A stretch of 15,151 nt of DNA from an uncultured Bacilli bacterium (GTDB taxonomy: Bacteria > Bacillota_I > Bacilli_A > RF39 > UBA660), in NCBI GenBank assembly GCA_947628765.1, contig CANRBD010000018.1, positions 1-15,151 on the forward strand, written 5' to 3'. The stretch's first letter is position 1. The number at the start of each line of letters is the position of its first letter. Positions 13,331 to 15,151 of the stretch are shown one piece after another. The translations under genes and the position numbers were made by a program. Under the pieces are notes generated by a model. That model saw nothing but the letters and a program-made list of their open reading frames with translations, was not told the DNA's origin and did not search any database.

Positions 13331-13345
13331 AAAGGAGTTTTATAT

Positions 13346-15145
13346 ATGTGTGGCATTATTGGATATAATGGGCACAAAAATTCAATTAAAGTTTTAATAA
13401 ATGGCTTAAAAGCGTTAGAATACCGCGGTTATGATTCTGCTGGTATTGCCTATTACAATGGTAAACGTATGGAAATTATTAAAACTTCTGGTCGGATTTT
13501 TAACTTAGAAAAAAAGCTTAAGCCTAATATCCAGTCAAATATTGGTATCGGACACACTAGATGGGCAACTCACGGTAAACCTAACGACATAAATTCACAC
13601 CCTCATCGCATGGGAAAATTTACTATTGTTCACAATGGAATTATTGAAAATTACGAAGAATTAAAAAAAGGTCTTATTAAAAAAGGCTATAAATTTAAAA
13701 CGGAAACTGATAGTGAAGTTATTGCCGCGTTACTAGATTTTATTTATAGCACAGAAAAAGATGTTTTAAAAACTATTTCTTTACTGGAAGAAAAATTAAT
13801 TGGAGCTTATGCTTTAGGTATTTTATGCGATGATGAACCAAATATTTTATATGCAACTAGAAAAGACAGTCCATTAATTGTAGGGATTGGTAATAAAGAA
13901 AATTTTATTGCCTCTGATGTTCCAGCCATTTTAAAATATACCAATCAGTATATCATTATCGAAGATAATGAAATTGTAAAAATTGACGATAAAGTTACGG
14001 TTTATAAAAATCTTAATGAAACGGAAAAAAAGGTATTAACCTTTGAAGGTAACTTAGAAGTAGCTGAAAAAAATGGCTTTGACCACTTTATGCTTAAAGA
14101 AATTCATGAGGAACCTAGTGTTATAAAAAATACGACGGAACCATTTTTAGCTGATGGTTTAGAAAGTTTAATCCAAAATATGCCCAACTTTAGCCAGTAT
14201 AAACGTATTGAAATTGTCGGCTGTGGGAGTGCTTATCATGCTGGATTAGTTGGCAAAGCGATTATCGAAAAATACACTAATACGCCAGTAGCTGTCTATA
14301 TTGCAAGTGAATTTAGATACCAAAAACTTTTTACTGATAAAGAAACATTAGTTATTTTTATTTCACAATCAGGAGAAACAGCTGATACGCTAGCTTCTCT
14401 TAGAAAGATAAAATCCCAGAATATTGATTCTTTAGCTATTGTTAATGTTGTCGGATCTTCATTAGCTAGAGAGGCTAAAAATACTATTTATATTAAAGCA
14501 GGTCCAGAAATTTCAGTGGCAACAACTAAAGCTTATTTAGCTCAAGTAGCCGTCCTTAGTTTGATTGCTTTAAATCTAGGCTACAAACAAAAAATCATTA
14601 GCGAAAATAAAGCCAATGATATAATTAAATCTTTTATAAAATTACCTACTTATATCGAAGATATAATTGATAAAAATTATAAGCAAATTGCGAAAACTTT
14701 ATATAAGAAAAATATCTGCTTTTATATTGGACGTGGTATTGACTATGCCTTAAGTATGGAAGGATCATTAAAATTAAAAGAAATTTCCTATATTGTCAGT
14801 ATGTGCTACCCTGCTGGCGAACTTAAACACGGAACAATTTCTTTAATCGACAAAGGAACTAATGTTATTTCAGTTATTACAGATAAAACGATTGCTGATA
14901 AGACTTTAAGTAATATCAAAGAAGTAAAATCCCGTGGAGCGGTGGTTACTTTAGTTACTACTGAAGAAATTGCTAATGATTTTGCCGATGTAAATCATAA
15001 AGTTATTATTCCGAAAACTAATGATTTTATCAATCCTATGATTGCGGCCATTCCATTACAACTTATTAGCTATGAAACGGCTAAATTGCGTGGTTGTGAC
15101 ATTGATAAGCCAAAGAACTTAGCCAAATCTGTAACTGTTGAATAA
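13346..15145 (+). CDS. glmS: Glutamine-fructose-6-phosphate aminotransferase (isomerizing)
   Basis: GlmS makes glucosamine-6-phosphate from fructose-6-phosphate and glutamine, the entry step to UDP-GlcNAc and so to peptidoglycan. The 599-residue protein has the N-terminal glutaminase domain, with Cys2 as nucleophile after Met removal (MCGIIGYNG), EYRGYDSAGIAYY (25-37), HTRWATHGKPN (70-80) and VHNGIIENY. Two SIS sugar-isomerase domains follow: GCGSAYHAG (292-300), ISQSGETADTLA (339-350), SVATTKAY (390-397), AGELKHG (490-496) and the C-terminal lid NLAKSVTVE with the catalytic Lys594. Length is standard. AAAGGAG (13331-13337) lies 8 nt before the ATG and right after the ribozyme. The TAA is followed by GGAAAG at the window end, which may be the ribosome binding site of another gene. 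Confidence 0.98.
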   Translation: MCGIIGYNGHKNSIKVLINGLKALEYRGYDSAGIAYYNGKRMEIIKTSGRIFNLEKKLKPNIQSNIGIGHTRWATHGKPNDINSHPHRMGKFTIVHNGIIENYEELKKGLIKKGYKFKTETDSEVIAALLDFIYSTEKDVLKTISLLEEKLIGAYALGILCDDEPNILYATRKDSPLIVGIGNKENFIASDVPAILKYTNQYIIIEDNEIVKIDDKVTVYKNLNETEKKVLTFEGNLEVAEKNGFDHFMLKEIHEEPSVIKNTTEPFLADGLESLIQNMPNFSQYKRIEIVGCGSAYHAGLVGKAIIEKYTNTPVAVYIASEFRYQKLFTDKETLVIFISQSGETADTLASLRKIKSQNIDSLAIVNVVGSSLAREAKNTIYIKAGPEISVATTKAYLAQVAVLSLIALNLGYKQKIISENKANDIIKSFIKLPTYIEDIIDKNYKQIAKTLYKKNICFYIGRGIDYALSMEGSLKLKEISYIVSMCYPAGELKHGTISLIDKGTNVISVITDKTIADKTLSNIKEVKSRGAVVTLVTTEEIANDFADVNHKVIIPKTNDFINPMIAAIPLQLISYETAKLRGCDIDKPKNLAKSVTVE

Positions 15146-15151
15146 GGAAAG

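Noticed and set aside
1..15151. CRISPR arrays, tRNA or rRNA genes, transposases
   Set aside because: No regularly spaced repeats, cloverleaf-like sequences, rRNA signatures or transposase motifs were seen on either strand.

Overview
The window is a gene-dense, very AT-rich (estimated by eye at roughly 30% G+C) chromosomal segment that looks like a low-GC Firmicutes/Bacilli lineage, probably an uncultured gut-type Bacilli (RF39- or Erysipelotrichales-like; this placement is inference). Support comes from the glmS self-cleaving ribozyme leader, the Bacillus-like murG-murB-divIB order, the YeeN/YebC2-type YebC and strong AGGAGG-like ribosome binding sites. UGA is a true stop (trmD, rimM, rnc and murG all end in TGA), so this is not a Mycoplasma/Spiroplasma genetic code. 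Peptidoglycan genes show a walled cell.

Layout. 1-2304 (minus): a TrmH-family rRNA/tRNA 2'-O-methyltransferase, rimM, trmD and an unrecognised 145-residue protein, tightly packed and overlapping. 2328-3739 (minus): rnc then yebC, ended by a hairpin terminator whose DNA also appears to carry the promoter of the next operon. 3813-4946 (plus): yidD, apparently leaderless, overlapping a ZnuA/TroA-like lipoprotein whose metal-binding histidines are all replaced; ended by a hairpin terminator. 4959-7613 (plus): a two-gene unit of a von Willebrand A (VWA) protein with intact MIDAS and a 583-residue J-domain protein with a hydrophobic C-terminal segment. 7654-10310 (minus): murG-murB-divIB, convergent with the J-protein gene and sharing a bidirectional terminator with it. 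10385-12989 (minus): an ABC ATPase and an FtsX/MacB-type permease. 13145-15145 (plus): glmS behind a glmS ribozyme.

How they work together. Most of the window is housekeeping: RNA modification and processing (TrmH-type enzyme, TrmD, RimM, RNase III), translation (YebC2 type), membrane protein insertion (YidD) and cell-wall synthesis (GlmS makes glucosamine-6-phosphate; MurB and MurG act later on the same precursor route; DivIB places the wall machinery at the septum).

The least ordinary part is 4914-7657. The VWA + J-protein pair has its own strong extended -10 promoter and is bracketed by two nearly identical 32-nt sequences in inverted orientation, each working as a terminator. Other points of note are the His-less ZnuA-like lipoprotein, the predicted leaderless yidD mRNA, a recurring layout in which the -10 box sits almost on the ribosome binding site or start codon, and a 14-nt direct repeat just upstream of the glmS promoter.
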